Assembly: GCA_963797475.1 (NCBI GenBank)
Contig: CAWCPR010000001.1
Coordinates: forward strand, 868,001 to 932,000
Direction: 5' to 3'
DNA: 64,000 nt
From: CAWCPR01 sp963797475
Lineage (GTDB): Bacteria; Chloroflexota; Anaerolineae; Anaerolineales; UBA4823
Shown here piece after piece: positions 54,264-63,754 of the stretch. The translations under genes were made by a program, and so were the position numbers. A model generated the notes under the pieces. That model was not told the DNA's origin. It saw only the letters and a list, made by a program, of their open reading frames with translations, and made no database searches. Position 1 is the first letter of the stretch. Each line of letters begins with the position of its first letter.

Positions 54264-54285
54264 AATTCCTCAAATAAAGAAGAGA

Positions 54286-55485
54286 TCATTCGGAAGCAGG
54301 GGCGCTTTGGCTGGAAGGTCCACAACAAACGTACCAGCTCGCCATCGTCAATCCCCACAACCCCCAAACGATCGGCGCGGGTTTCACCATCCCCCAGGTG
54401 ACCGCATCCAGGAAGCCATGAACGACCAGCGCGATCTGGCTGCCCAGCAGCCCCGCGCCCAGGCCCGCAATCCAGCCATCGCCGAGCGCTTTCCCACGAC
54501 GGTGAATTTGCCAGGCAATTACCACCATGCTGCCCCAGATCGCCAGCCAGGCGATCAGGCCAGGGAAACCCAGGTCGACGGCAAGCTGCAAGAACAAGTT
54601 GTGCGCGTGAGGGACGCTGCCGGGCGAGGATGAAAGGAAGGGGTAGAACGTATCGGCGACCGGACCAAATGCCCCCATCCCAATCCCTGTAAACGGAAAA
54701 TCACGGATCATCCTCAACGCCCGCGACCAGATCTCCACCCGCCCGGCGAAGCCCGTGATGGTCGAGCTGCTCGATAAAATATCTATTACCTGGCTGCATC
54801 CAAAGAAGAGAACGATAGCCAGGCCTGTAACCAAAACAGCCGGCAGGCTGATCCAGCCCCGACGCCAGCGCAATGTGATCATCAATACCGCTAATACCCC
54901 GATGGCCAACCAGGCCCCGCGCGATTGGGTCAGGATAAGGGCGCCAAAGATAAGGCCCACACAGCCTATCAGCGCGGTTTTGCGCCACGAGCCGGTCTCG
55001 CTCCAGGCGAACAATAACTCATTTAAAGGCAGCGGCAGCAGAATCACCAGGCTGCCGGCCAGGACATTGGGATGGATGGTGTCCGAAACCAGCAGGGTAA
55101 ACCGGTCAAACACCTGGGCGGGGATAAAGGGCAGCTTTCCCACAGACCATTGCACACTGATGGGCGAGGTCAGGGCCAGGGCGGCCCCGGCAAGCCCCAT
55201 CCCGAGGGTTAAGATCGATAACCGGGTATGAGAATCACCCCAATTCAACAGGGCGTAGAAGAACGCAATGCCCGCCAGAAGACGGTATACCTGGATTGAC
55301 GTGATTTGCGGGAAAGCGCTGAGGCGCAGAGATAATAACCCCATCACCACGAGGATCAGCACCCCCCAATCGGCAGGGGTTCGCAGGCTGATGCGCCCGT
55401 TTGCCAGCCAGCGCGCCGCCCAGAAAAGCAGAGCGACGACCAAAACCAACGGCAAAAGCCGATCCCAAAGCAGGCTGGCTGCCAA
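54286..55485 (-). CDS. O-antigen ligase / Wzy-like polymerase
   Basis: A 399-aa or longer membrane protein with about ten helices. The Wzy_C-type loop has TQSRGAWLAIGVLAVLM; the next external loop has PFTGIGMGAFGPVADTF and a His in VPHAHNLFLQLAVDLG. It is the second polymerase-like gene in the window, after the one at 21-23 kb. The TTG at 55485 is the first usual start codon, but the frame stays open upstream to the stop at 55558, through hydrophobic sequence (SFLINIEIWPLAGL), so the real start may be a rare codon further up. Confidence 0.86.
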   Translation of the reverse strand: MAASLLWDRLLPLVLVVALLFWAARWLANGRISLRTPADWGVLILVVMGLLSLRLSAFPQITSIQVYRLLAGIAFFYALLNWGDSHTRLSILTLGMGLAGAALALTSPISVQWSVGKLPFIPAQVFDRFTLLVSDTIHPNVLAGSLVILLPLPLNELLFAWSETGSWRKTALIGCVGLIFGALILTQSRGAWLAIGVLAVLMITLRWRRGWISLPAVLVTGLAIVLFFGCSQVIDILSSSSTITGFAGRVEIWSRALRMIRDFPFTGIGMGAFGPVADTFYPFLSSSPGSVPHAHNLFLQLAVDLGFPGLIAWLAIWGSMVVIAWQIHRRGKALGDGWIAGLGAGLLGSQIALVVHGFLDAVTWGMVKPAPIVWGLWGLTMASWYVCCGPSSQSAPASE

Positions 55486-55557
55486 AAGGCCAGCCAGCGG
55501 CCAGATCTCGATGTTAATCAGGAACGAAGCGATTTTCTTTACGCAGCAGCCCCTTTT

Positions 55558-57399
55558 TCATACGTTCTCGGCGCTCAGATCCTTCTTCTTGAAGCGCAAT
55601 TTCGAGGGCCAGACCGGCTTCGGTTCGACCTCCCGGTAAGCCCACCAGAATTCAATTCCATACGCCAGGAAAATCCCCAGAACCAGGCCGACGACGATCA
55701 TGATCGAAACGATCTTCACAACGCCCAGGTTTTCCGCTTTCGGGATTGCGGCCGGGGCGGCGAAAGCCACTTCAGTGCCTTTCGTTTGAACGGCCACGGT
55801 CAACTCGGCTTCTTTTGTCGCCAGATTCGTATACGTGTCCGAATTCAAATCCCGCGCCCGGGTCAGCTCTGTCTCCTGGTTATCTTCCTGGGCCAGTTGG
55901 GCGTTAAGATCGCGCACCTTCTGCTCCAATTCCTGGATCTTCAGCTCGATAGGCGTATCGCTGGCGTTGAAATCCGAAAGCCCTTCCAGGCCTTTCAATT
56001 GCAGCAGCGCCTGCGCCTGGTCTTGAGCTTCTTGGGCCAGTGGGTTGCCTTTTTCGATCACGTCCAGGCTGAGCTGGGCCAGCGCGCCGGTTTGGAACAG
56101 CTCGGGGTAGCGGTCCTGGATCGTCGTGGCCAGGTTTCCGGAATTATCCAGAGGAGTATCCAAATAATTTAAGCCCTGGGTGTTCAAAGAACTTTCGGAC
56201 AAAGTCTGGATCTGCTTATCCAGGATCTTCAAACGAGCTCTCAAAGTAGAAATCAACCCATTGAGGTCGGCGACCATCGCTTCGGCTGAGATAGTCGATG
56301 AACCTGCCTGGATCTGGAGATTCCCCAGGTCTTGATTCGAGACGAATACCTGGGCTTTCAACAGGGTCAGGGCCAGGGCATTGCTGGCGGCTGCACCGGA
56401 GCCGCCTGATTTCACCTGATCGCGCATGTCCGAGGCCTTGCTGAGGAGATCGCTTACCTGGCGGCGCTGCAAATAGGCCTGTTCCAGATTAGTTTCCAGG
56501 TCCTGCACCTGCTCGGTAAACACTTTTTGGCGTGTGCTCAGCAGGGCATCGATGTAGCTGGTGATCAACTGCCGCCGGCCGTCCTGGTCGCGCTGCAAGG
56601 CCAGAAGCTGGTTTTGAGCCTGGGCGTTGTAATACTCTTTCACCACGTCCAACTGGGCTTTGGTCTGCTCGTCGACGATCGTGTTTACAGCAGTGTTGCG
56701 GGCGTTCGACAGGCTGTCGATGATCGTTTGAACTTCCAGGATTTGGCGCTTAAGTTCATCCTTCTGGCTGTGGGCGATGAAGGTGATCAGCGCCTCCTGG
56801 GCCTTGTCGTAATCCGTTTTTGCCCTTGTAGTTTCATCGCGCACGTTGACAAACGAGTCGACCGAACCGCTGTCTGAGTAAATCAAGTTGACTTCTTCTA
56901 CAAAAGCATGGCCCCAGGCATTGGCGATCTCGGAGGCGACGAAGGGGTCCTGGTAAGTTACATTAATTTCTATCGAGTCGCTGTTCTTCAATACCTGCCC
57001 ATCGGTGATCGCCAACAAGCGCCCGACATCCCGCAGGCTTTCATCCAATTGGTCGCCCATCTCGTCAATCACTTTCTGAGCGATCGCCGGGTTTTTGATC
57101 AACTGGACGTACGACTCCAGGCGGGAGGCCGGGTCTACCAGCCTGGACGCCGCCGAGCCTCCGGAGGCCATCATCTGCTCTTCCGAGAGCGTTTGGATTG
57201 TAGACCCAAAGGAGACCGAAGAAGAAACCTTGGTGGAAGCGATGACAACATGCGCCTGGTAGGTCTTTGGCCGGATCAGGCTGAAAGCGCCGCCAAGGAT
57301 CGCCAGGATCAAAACGAGGCTGGCGATCAACCGCCATTGGCGCACCAGCACTTCAATAAGTTTGCCCAGGTCGTGGACCAGGCTGCCTAACTCATCCAT
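55558..57399 (-). CDS. Wzz-type polysaccharide chain-length determinant / co-polymerase
   Basis: A 613-aa protein. A membrane helix near residues 24-43 (LIASLVLILAILGGAFSLI) is followed by the Wzz start RPKTYQAHVVIAST. A very long periplasmic coiled coil covers residues about 150-540 (LQRDQDGRRQLITSYIDALL, ELKIQELEQKVRDLNAQLAQ). A second helix lies near 570-592 (VVKIVSIMIVVGLVLGIFLAYG). No Walker motifs or Tyr-rich tail follow, so it is the kinase-less type. It would set polymer length with the neighbouring Wzy-like protein. Confidence 0.9.
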   Translation of the reverse strand: MDELGSLVHDLGKLIEVLVRQWRLIASLVLILAILGGAFSLIRPKTYQAHVVIASTKVSSSVSFGSTIQTLSEEQMMASGGSAASRLVDPASRLESYVQLIKNPAIAQKVIDEMGDQLDESLRDVGRLLAITDGQVLKNSDSIEINVTYQDPFVASEIANAWGHAFVEEVNLIYSDSGSVDSFVNVRDETTRAKTDYDKAQEALITFIAHSQKDELKRQILEVQTIIDSLSNARNTAVNTIVDEQTKAQLDVVKEYYNAQAQNQLLALQRDQDGRRQLITSYIDALLSTRQKVFTEQVQDLETNLEQAYLQRRQVSDLLSKASDMRDQVKSGGSGAAASNALALTLLKAQVFVSNQDLGNLQIQAGSSTISAEAMVADLNGLISTLRARLKILDKQIQTLSESSLNTQGLNYLDTPLDNSGNLATTIQDRYPELFQTGALAQLSLDVIEKGNPLAQEAQDQAQALLQLKGLEGLSDFNASDTPIELKIQELEQKVRDLNAQLAQEDNQETELTRARDLNSDTYTNLATKEAELTVAVQTKGTEVAFAAPAAIPKAENLGVVKIVSIMIVVGLVLGIFLAYGIEFWWAYREVEPKPVWPSKLRFKKKDLSAENV

Positions 57400-57534
57400 A
57401 GAACTTTTTTTCCTTTTGCTAATTTTTCGAATCTAATGGAAGAAAACGCCTGTCGACATTCTAACACCCCAGGTTTCCGGGGTTCCTGAGAGACAGATGA
57501 AAGGTTTTTGATAATCTCTTAAGAAAGTGGATTA

Positions 57535-57571
57535 GGGGTGCTCAAGCCTGTGGGTCACGCTTGAGCGCCCC
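57535..57571. terminator. 13-bp hairpin between the aminotransferase and Wzz-like genes
   Basis: GGGGTGCTCAAGC (57535-57547) pairs with GCTTGAGCGCCCC (57559-57571), with one G-U pair and an 11-base loop. It lies in the 205-bp gap between two leftward genes. A T-rich stretch precedes rather than follows it on the leftward message, so it may be an attenuator or a processing site. Confidence 0.5.
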
Positions 57572-57603
57572 AAAATATTAAAAAAGAGGGGTCTCGAAGA
57601 TTT

Positions 57604-58773
57604 TTAAAGCGCCTTGGCGCAGATTTCGGCGACCCATTCGATTTGCTCGGGTCGCAGGGCGGGGTGCATCGGCAGGGAAAGGACTGTCGCGGCCGAATGC
57701 TCTGTGATTGGAAAACTGCCCGGACCCAGGTTCAAGTGCTGGTAAGCTTTCTGCAGGTGTAAGGGCAGCGGGTAGTGCAGCCCAACTCCAACCCCGTTTG
57801 CGCTGAGCTCTTTTCGCAAGCGCTCCCGGTCTTCAACGCGCACCACGTAAAGATGATAAACATGCTCGGCATATTCCGGCTCGAACGGGAGCTGCATGGG
57901 AAGGTTGGCCAGCGCCTGTTGGTAATGAGCCGCGGCCTGCCGCCGGCAGGAGTTCCAGTCATCCAACCGTCTTAATTTTGCGGACAATGCTGCCGCCTGG
58001 ATCGAGTCCAGGCGCGAGTTCCAACCGTTCGGAGTTATATGCACGTATTTTTCACTGGAGCCATGGTCACGCATCCAGCGCATTTTGAGCCCCATTTCCG
58101 GATCGTTGGTGACGACTGCGCCGGCGTCGCCCAAGGCCCCCAGGTTTTTGGCCGGGTAAAAGCTAAAACCGGCCGCGGCGCCTACAGCGCCAGCACGCTT
58201 CCACTCAGAGTTTACCCGGTATCTCGCCCCATGGGCCTGGCAGGCATCCTCGATCAGGATCAAATTGTATTCATTAGCTACTTGATTCAAGGACTCGATA
58301 TCCACTGGCAGTCCGTACAGGTGGACCGGCATAACGGCGGCGACTCGCAGCCTGGATTTCTTGTGGACCACGCGCCCATTCTCCTCGACCGCGCATTCAC
58401 TCTCCAGGAAGCGCCTCAAGGCGTTCACATCCATATTAGCCGTCTCCAGGTCAATATCGACGAATAACGGCTGCGCTCCACTACGGGTGATCGCCTCCAC
58501 CGTAGCAATGAACGTATTCGGAACGGTGATCACAGCATCCCCAGCGCCCACTCCATGCGCCGCCAGAGCCAGCCATAGGGCGTCGGTGCCGTTGGCGACT
58601 CCAACAGCATCCCGGACTCCCACAAAGCCGGCGAACTCAGCCTCGAATGCTTCGACGTACCTGCCCCCGATAAAACTCGAGCGATCGATGATATCGCCGA
58701 TCGCGGTCTCGATCTCAGTGCGCACTTCCTCGTGCTGGGCGCGCAAATCGACAAAAGGGACGTTCATAGACAT
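57604..58773 (-). CDS. DegT/DnrJ/EryC1/StrS-family sugar aminotransferase
   Basis: A 389-aa PLP enzyme. The N-terminal motif is VPFVDLRAQHEEV, the PLP-contacting region is EDACQAHGARY, and the Schiff-base Lys is in FYPAKNLGALGDAGAVVTND. The C-terminal part has VYHLYVVRVEDRERLR and GVGLHYPLPLH. It would make an amino sugar nucleotide from a keto sugar for the cluster's polysaccharide; the oxidoreductase upstream may supply the keto sugar. AGGAG lies 9 bases before the ATG at 58773. Confidence 0.93.
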   Translation of the reverse strand: MSMNVPFVDLRAQHEEVRTEIETAIGDIIDRSSFIGGRYVEAFEAEFAGFVGVRDAVGVANGTDALWLALAAHGVGAGDAVITVPNTFIATVEAITRSGAQPLFVDIDLETANMDVNALRRFLESECAVEENGRVVHKKSRLRVAAVMPVHLYGLPVDIESLNQVANEYNLILIEDACQAHGARYRVNSEWKRAGAVGAAAGFSFYPAKNLGALGDAGAVVTNDPEMGLKMRWMRDHGSSEKYVHITPNGWNSRLDSIQAAALSAKLRRLDDWNSCRRQAAAHYQQALANLPMQLPFEPEYAEHVYHLYVVRVEDRERLRKELSANGVGVGLHYPLPLHLQKAYQHLNLGPGSFPITEHSAATVLSLPMHPALRPEQIEWVAEICAKAL

Positions 58774-58811
58774 GGTGAAGATCTCCTATTTTGATGAATC
58801 TCTTTTTATCA

Positions 58812-58871
58812 GCCCCTGGCCTTTGGCCAGAGTCCGAGTGGTGCGCCGACCACTGGCCTTCGGCCAGGGGC
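58812..58871. repeat. Nested 60-base palindrome after the sugar dehydrogenase gene
   Basis: Three nested pairs are present: GCCCCTGGCC/GGCCAGGGGC (58812-58821/58862-58871), GGCCAG/CTGGCC (58825-58830/58853-58858) and AGTGGT/ACCACT (58837-58842/58849-58854). The ends can also fold as two small hairpins (CTGGCC-TTT-GGCCAG and CTGGCC-TTC-GGCCAG). It fills half the gap before the aminotransferase gene and may end transcription or be a mobile palindromic element. Confidence 0.7.
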
Positions 58872-58888
58872 AAAGCGCCCACCACTTA

Positions 58889-61618
58889 TTAAGGTTTGCG
58901 TCGTACGATTGGCAGCCAAAAGGTGTAATCGCCTACGCGGATGTCAATTTCATCCTGACCGGTCACACCTTGCAGATCTTGTACCACCAGTTTCGCTTGA
59001 TACAGCCCAGGCCTGGTATAGCGGTGCTCGGTATCCGCCTGGGTCGACGTGGACCCATCGCCAAAGTCCCACAGGTATACCAAAGGCCCGCCTTCCGGGT
59101 CATAGGAATCCGTCCCCGTAAAGACCACCGTCAACGGCGCACTCCCGCTGACCGGCGAAACGAAAGCCCGTGCAACCGGGGCGCGGTTGTGCAGATCGAT
59201 CGCTGCGCTGGCGCAGCCGGATGCCCCCAGCGTATCCGTGACCGTCAGGGTCGCGGTGTAAATCCCGGTCTGATCGTAAGTGTGCAGGCTGTTGGTCAGC
59301 GTGGACGTAACCCCATCGCCAAAATCCCACAGGTACGTTAACGCAGCCCCTTCGGGATCATAGGAGTTCGTCCCGGTAAAAGCCACCGTCGCCGGAGCTA
59401 TCCCGCTAACCGGATCCGCCACAATAATGGCATTCGGGTCCAGATTGGCATAAGTAGCGGTGATCGTCTCCGCTGCGGACGGCGCAATAATCGAATGAAC
59501 GCGCGCCCCGCCATCCGACCAGGCGCTAAAGCTTATCAAATCCTGTACGGCAGCCGCCAGGAGCTCATGCTGGGAATTTACAATCGTCGTGATGGTAAAT
59601 GGGGTGGTATTTTGTACGCCGTCGTAAGCCAACTGCAATCCATTTGGGACGCTGGCAAGATTCAGCGTCACGGTGTTTGGCAGCAGGCTGCGACAGGCCT
59701 TATCAGAAAGGCCGCCGCTGTCCGTAACGGTCAGGCAGACTTCCAACCAGGAGTGGTCTCCATAATCCGGTACGATAAAGCTGCCGCTCGATCCATAACC
59801 GGGCAGGATGGCGTCAGGGTAGGTTTGCCCGTTCTGGTGCAGAGCGATATCCCAGCGTAAATTATTCCCGCCAAGCGAGCCATCTTTATCGTCCATTCCG
59901 CTTCCCGAATAATCGATAGTGTCGCCGGCGCTGTATGTCGTCCCGGTCAGCGGGCTGGTGATGAGGGCTTGCGGGGGGGCATCGCCGGCGGTGATCGTGA
60001 CCTGTTCCATCCCAGAAGCGCCCACAGGATCTTCCACCCTCAGGCTGGCCTGGTAAACTCCGGACAGCGTGTAGGTGTAGACGGGGTTGGCGAGGGTAGA
60101 AGTGATGCCATTCCCGAAATTCCAAATATAGGCCAGATCCTGGGTGTCCGGATCGTACGAGCCAGTCGCGGAGAAATGGACTCGCAGCGGTGTATCGCCG
60201 TATGCGGGCTGTGCGCCGGCCACGGCGGTTGGGGAAGAATTGCCTGCGCCGCTGTAACGAATGCGGTACACATCGCTCATTCCCAGGCCATCAATCGTCA
60301 CAACATACAAATTCGTATCCTGTCCGACGGCGATATCGACCGGGCCGCCGCCGTTGGTTGAGAACGTATCGCTAAAGTCGTGAACCGTGGCATTTCCATC
60401 CGGATCAAAAGCCAGGTATTTGATCCAATTGCGGCTGTAATCTGCGATGAACAGCGCGCCCTGGTATTCTGTTGGGTAAACCGTTGCGGAGTAAAAAGTA
60501 TCCGCCTGGATGGAGGCGGTACCCAGCGAATGATCATAGGCGTATAACGGTTGATGGACTGATTGCAGGCCCAGCACATATAGCTTCGCGCACGCATCGC
60601 GCGTTCTTGGATTGGTAGCATAATCTGGCTGGACCAGACTGCCTGCATCGCCTCCCTCATAGCACGGCCAGCCGAAGTTTTTGCCAAAGCCGGCGTCGAT
60701 CTCCTCCCAGGCGCTCTTACCTACGTCTCCTATGAGCAGCTCGTTCGCGATCCGATCCAGAGTAAAACGATACGGGTTGCGCAGTCCGTAATCAACCACT
60801 TTCGACCGGTTGCTGTCCAAATCGCCGTTGTAAAATGGGTTGTCGGCGAATCCCTGGCCCGTCGTGGGGTCGATGCGCATGATCTTTCCGGCAAGGCTAT
60901 CCAAGTTTTGGGCCCGCAGTGTACGCAGCTCAATAACAGATCCGGAAGCGTCCCCGCTGCCAACGAAAAGCGAGCCATCCGGGGCGAAGATCACCGTTCC
61001 GATGGAGTGTGTATGGATATCTGAAGGGATACAATCCCGGATGGGCGTCCCGCTCGTATTCCCGCCCGTGTTGCAGGAGGCCTTCTCTAAATTGTTTTCA
61101 TGGTCCTTATCCCCAATATTGGCGTAGGTGCTGTTCGTCCCTAACAAAACCACCCCGCTGCCAGGGATCGCAACGTTATAGTCCTGGCTGGCGTCCGCAG
61201 TGACACGCAGCAAACGGGAAACCCGCGCCCCTTCCCCATCTTTGACGACTTCCGGGGGATCGTAAGTGTATAACAGGTAGACATACGGCACTCTGGGGAA
61301 ATCCGGGTGCAAGGCAATGCCTAACAGGCCGCGTGCGGAATAAAAATTAACTTCGTCGCTGAGATCGATGAACGGATCAGGCAGCAGGACCGGATTGGAG
61401 GAAGTAGCATTCAGAACGACGCGCACGACGCCGCCTTGTTGGCTGACGAACATCTTTCCATCATCCGAAAAGGCGACCGCCGTCGATGTCGGCAGGCCGG
61501 TAACTACCGCTTCGCTGACAAAACCAGCGGGCAGATCGGCGGATGGGGATACGGGGGAAAAACCGCTTCCTAACAGGAATACAACCAGGATAAAGAATAT
61601 CCCGAGAAAGCGCTGCAT
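58889..61618 (-). CDS. Secreted PQQ-type sugar dehydrogenase-like protein with PKD domains
   Basis: A 909-aa exoprotein. A signal peptide (FLGIFFILVVFLLGSGF) is followed by a glucose/sorbosone-dehydrogenase six-blade propeller over about residues 30-450 (FSDDGKMFVSQQGGVVRVV, RGLLGIALHPDF, FAPDGSLFVGSGDASG, GDVGKSAWEEID). A PKD domain (about 465-550, YIWNFGNGITSTLANPVYTY), a middle region, and two more PKD domains (YLWDFGDGVTSTLTN, YLWDFGDGSTSTQAD) follow. It ends FWLPIVRRKP, resembling terminal motifs of other Chloroflexota exoproteins, from memory. The Met at 61618 is taken as start because it opens on the signal peptide. Confidence 0.88.
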   Translation of the reverse strand: MQRFLGIFFILVVFLLGSGFSPVSPSADLPAGFVSEAVVTGLPTSTAVAFSDDGKMFVSQQGGVVRVVLNATSSNPVLLPDPFIDLSDEVNFYSARGLLGIALHPDFPRVPYVYLLYTYDPPEVVKDGEGARVSRLLRVTADASQDYNVAIPGSGVVLLGTNSTYANIGDKDHENNLEKASCNTGGNTSGTPIRDCIPSDIHTHSIGTVIFAPDGSLFVGSGDASGSVIELRTLRAQNLDSLAGKIMRIDPTTGQGFADNPFYNGDLDSNRSKVVDYGLRNPYRFTLDRIANELLIGDVGKSAWEEIDAGFGKNFGWPCYEGGDAGSLVQPDYATNPRTRDACAKLYVLGLQSVHQPLYAYDHSLGTASIQADTFYSATVYPTEYQGALFIADYSRNWIKYLAFDPDGNATVHDFSDTFSTNGGGPVDIAVGQDTNLYVVTIDGLGMSDVYRIRYSGAGNSSPTAVAGAQPAYGDTPLRVHFSATGSYDPDTQDLAYIWNFGNGITSTLANPVYTYTLSGVYQASLRVEDPVGASGMEQVTITAGDAPPQALITSPLTGTTYSAGDTIDYSGSGMDDKDGSLGGNNLRWDIALHQNGQTYPDAILPGYGSSGSFIVPDYGDHSWLEVCLTVTDSGGLSDKACRSLLPNTVTLNLASVPNGLQLAYDGVQNTTPFTITTIVNSQHELLAAAVQDLISFSAWSDGGARVHSIIAPSAAETITATYANLDPNAIIVADPVSGIAPATVAFTGTNSYDPEGAALTYLWDFGDGVTSTLTNSLHTYDQTGIYTATLTVTDTLGASGCASAAIDLHNRAPVARAFVSPVSGSAPLTVVFTGTDSYDPEGGPLVYLWDFGDGSTSTQADTEHRYTRPGLYQAKLVVQDLQGVTGQDEIDIRVGDYTFWLPIVRRKP

Positions 61619-61788
61619 AAGTATCGATCTCCTGTTAATGTTGGCATGGTAGAATGGGAAAGGCAATAACGAGGGCTTGCTCACTTGAGGTCTTCTGACA
61701 AACTGGGGTAATTCGCTCAGAAAGACAAAATCCGGAAAATGATCGTCTTAGCTTGAAACTTTCGCTTCCAATATTGTGTGTGGATTTT

Positions 61789-62625
61789 TCAGTTATAGAT
61801 ACTTAGAAATTCAAAATCCTGGATCCTTTGTTTTACATTATTCTCATCTTCTGAGGTCCAATTAACACGATCACGAGTTCTTTTGGGTGAGCTAAAAATC
61901 AATTTTGCACATGCATCCAGATATTCTTCGTCAACATCCACTCCCAAAAAAATACACATCTCGCCTAAATATCGTTTTGGATCTTCGATAAATGATTCTA
62001 GGGCAACTTCGTAAATATCTTTTTCTGAAATACAACTCTTCAAATCCACGATCGTCTCGCAATGGGTAAAGTAATACACTATGCTCTCAGACAAACCGTA
62101 TAAATTACTTGTCTTATTTAATATGGTCGTTATATTATCGTAAGGGTTTCGCACCACGTGAATAAACTTCACCGGTATCCCAACTATTTTTTGCAATTTA
62201 TATATTAAATCCGGGTTTTCGCGTAAGCGCAATGTCGACATGCCCCCTTTTTTATCACCGATGACTTGCAACTTGCGGAATTTTCCCTGCCACTGCCCAG
62301 GCACTTCATAGGAGTAACCTGTCCATTGGCGACCAATTCGACAAAACCAGCGAGATCTTTCAAGGAGCATGGAATACAACTGGTTCTTATTTACAATTAA
62401 TGGAAGGTACTTCAGGGCATCCAGCTCGTCCGCGATGACCATATCCGGGTGTGCGTCCAATAAAGAACCAATTAATGTGTGCCCGCTGCGTGGATAGCCA
62501 ACGAACATACAATAGGCCTGGAGATTATTGAAATCTGAAGATTCTCCAAGGCCATCAAACAAACCTTTTGCGTATAATCTGCCCTCTTCTAAATGGGCTG
62601 CGACTTTTTGCTTTAACGTCAACAT
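61789..62625 (-). CDS. Sulfotransferase-family protein, AT-rich
   Basis: A 278-aa protein. The PAPS 5'-phosphosulfate loop is FVGYPRSGHTLIGSLLDAHP (about residue 40) and the 3'-phosphate region is FIHVVRNPYDNITTILNKTS. The C-terminal region contains DPKRYLGEMCIFLGVDVDE, common in this family. It could sulfate the polysaccharide made by the cluster. The base composition is visibly more AT-rich than the neighbouring genes, suggesting recent acquisition. The 171-base gap on its 3' side holds no gene. Confidence 0.86.
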   Translation of the reverse strand: MLTLKQKVAAHLEEGRLYAKGLFDGLGESSDFNNLQAYCMFVGYPRSGHTLIGSLLDAHPDMVIADELDALKYLPLIVNKNQLYSMLLERSRWFCRIGRQWTGYSYEVPGQWQGKFRKLQVIGDKKGGMSTLRLRENPDLIYKLQKIVGIPVKFIHVVRNPYDNITTILNKTSNLYGLSESIVYYFTHCETIVDLKSCISEKDIYEVALESFIEDPKRYLGEMCIFLGVDVDEEYLDACAKLIFSSPKRTRDRVNWTSEDENNVKQRIQDFEFLSIYN

Positions 62626-62674
62626 CCACTACTCCTGCGCAATAATTTATTGTAGAACCTACGCAGTTGCGATC

Positions 62675-63754
62675 TTAATATTCGACGCGCAGCTCTACTC
62701 CGCCGTTCGAAAGGGAACGCTGTGCAGTTTCCAGGACTTTAAGGACCCTGAGCCCATCCTCGCCGCCGCTGATCGGCGTAGCGCCCGTGCGGATGCAGTC
62801 GATAAAATGGCTGCATTCGGCGCGCAGAGGCTCGGACCATTTCACCGGATAGACGGTCTCCTCCCCATGCCGGTAAGAAGCGCGAAATTCGTCTTCGGTT
62901 ACCGAGTAAGCCGGCACATCCACCCCCTTGTCAAACAATACCACTTTATCGTCGGCGATATCGTCGTACACCAACATTTTATTGCTGCCGACGACGGTCA
63001 GCCGGCGTTGTTTGACCGGATCGATCCAGCTCAAACGCAAGTTGGCCATCACCCCGCCGTCAAAGACCATATTCACGTAAACGACTTCATGCAGCTTGCG
63101 GGTTGTATTGACATAATACGCGCCGCGGGCGCTGACTTTAACCGGGTCCTTGTCCAGGATATAGCGCAGCATCGAAATATCGTGCGGAGCCAGGTCCCAC
63201 ATCACGTTGATGTCCGGCTGCAGCAAGCCCAGGTTGACCCGGGTGGAATTCATATAATAGATCATCCCCAGCTCTCCGGATTGGACGATCTCCCGGACGG
63301 CTTTCACCGCCGGGTTGAACACAAAAGTGTGCCCAACCATCAAAGTCAGGTTAAGCTCTTCCGCCAGGTCGACCAGCTCTTCGGCATGATCCGAGCGGGC
63401 TGTGATCGGCTTTTCCACAAACACATGCTTGCCCGCTAACAAAGCGGCTTTTGCCAGGGAGTAATGCATGTGAACCGGTGTGGCGATGATGACGGCATCC
63501 AGCTTGCCGTTCAAGAAATCCCGAAAATCTGCGGTTGCAACGACTTCGGGATACAGGTTCTGGATCTCCGACAGGCGCTCCGAGCGTAAATCGGAGATCA
63601 TTGTCAGCTCGGCGTCCGAAAGATCGTGGAAATTGCGCGCCAGCTTTGGCCCCCAGTACCCGCAGCCGACCACGCCGACCCTGACCTTTCCGTTGAAGCG
63701 AGTGGTTCTCCCCTGCTGTTTTAATTCGACCATTGTCCCTCCAGGCGCCATCAT
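62675..63754 (-). CDS. Gfo/Idh/MocA-family sugar oxidoreductase
   Basis: About 359 aa. The Rossmann motif is VGVVGCGYWGPKLARNF, the dinucleotide-binding region has TPVHMHYSLAKAALLAGKHV, and the conserved EKP motif is in VFVEKPITARSDH. The downstream domain has WDLAPHDISMLRYIL (Asp/His). Relatives oxidise UDP-sugars such as GlcNAcA at C3. The ATG at 63754 overlaps the stop of the sugar transferase (ATGA); GGAGG runs are close to this and to ATGs at 63751 and 63733, so the start is uncertain by a few codons. The DegT gene two genes on is a likely pathway partner. Confidence 0.91.
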   Translation of the reverse strand: MMAPGGTMVELKQQGRTTRFNGKVRVGVVGCGYWGPKLARNFHDLSDAELTMISDLRSERLSEIQNLYPEVVATADFRDFLNGKLDAVIIATPVHMHYSLAKAALLAGKHVFVEKPITARSDHAEELVDLAEELNLTLMVGHTFVFNPAVKAVREIVQSGELGMIYYMNSTRVNLGLLQPDINVMWDLAPHDISMLRYILDKDPVKVSARGAYYVNTTRKLHEVVYVNMVFDGGVMANLRLSWIDPVKQRRLTVVGSNKMLVYDDIADDKVVLFDKGVDVPAYSVTEDEFRASYRHGEETVYPVKWSEPLRAECSHFIDCIRTGATPISGGEDGLRVLKVLETAQRSLSNGGVELRVEY

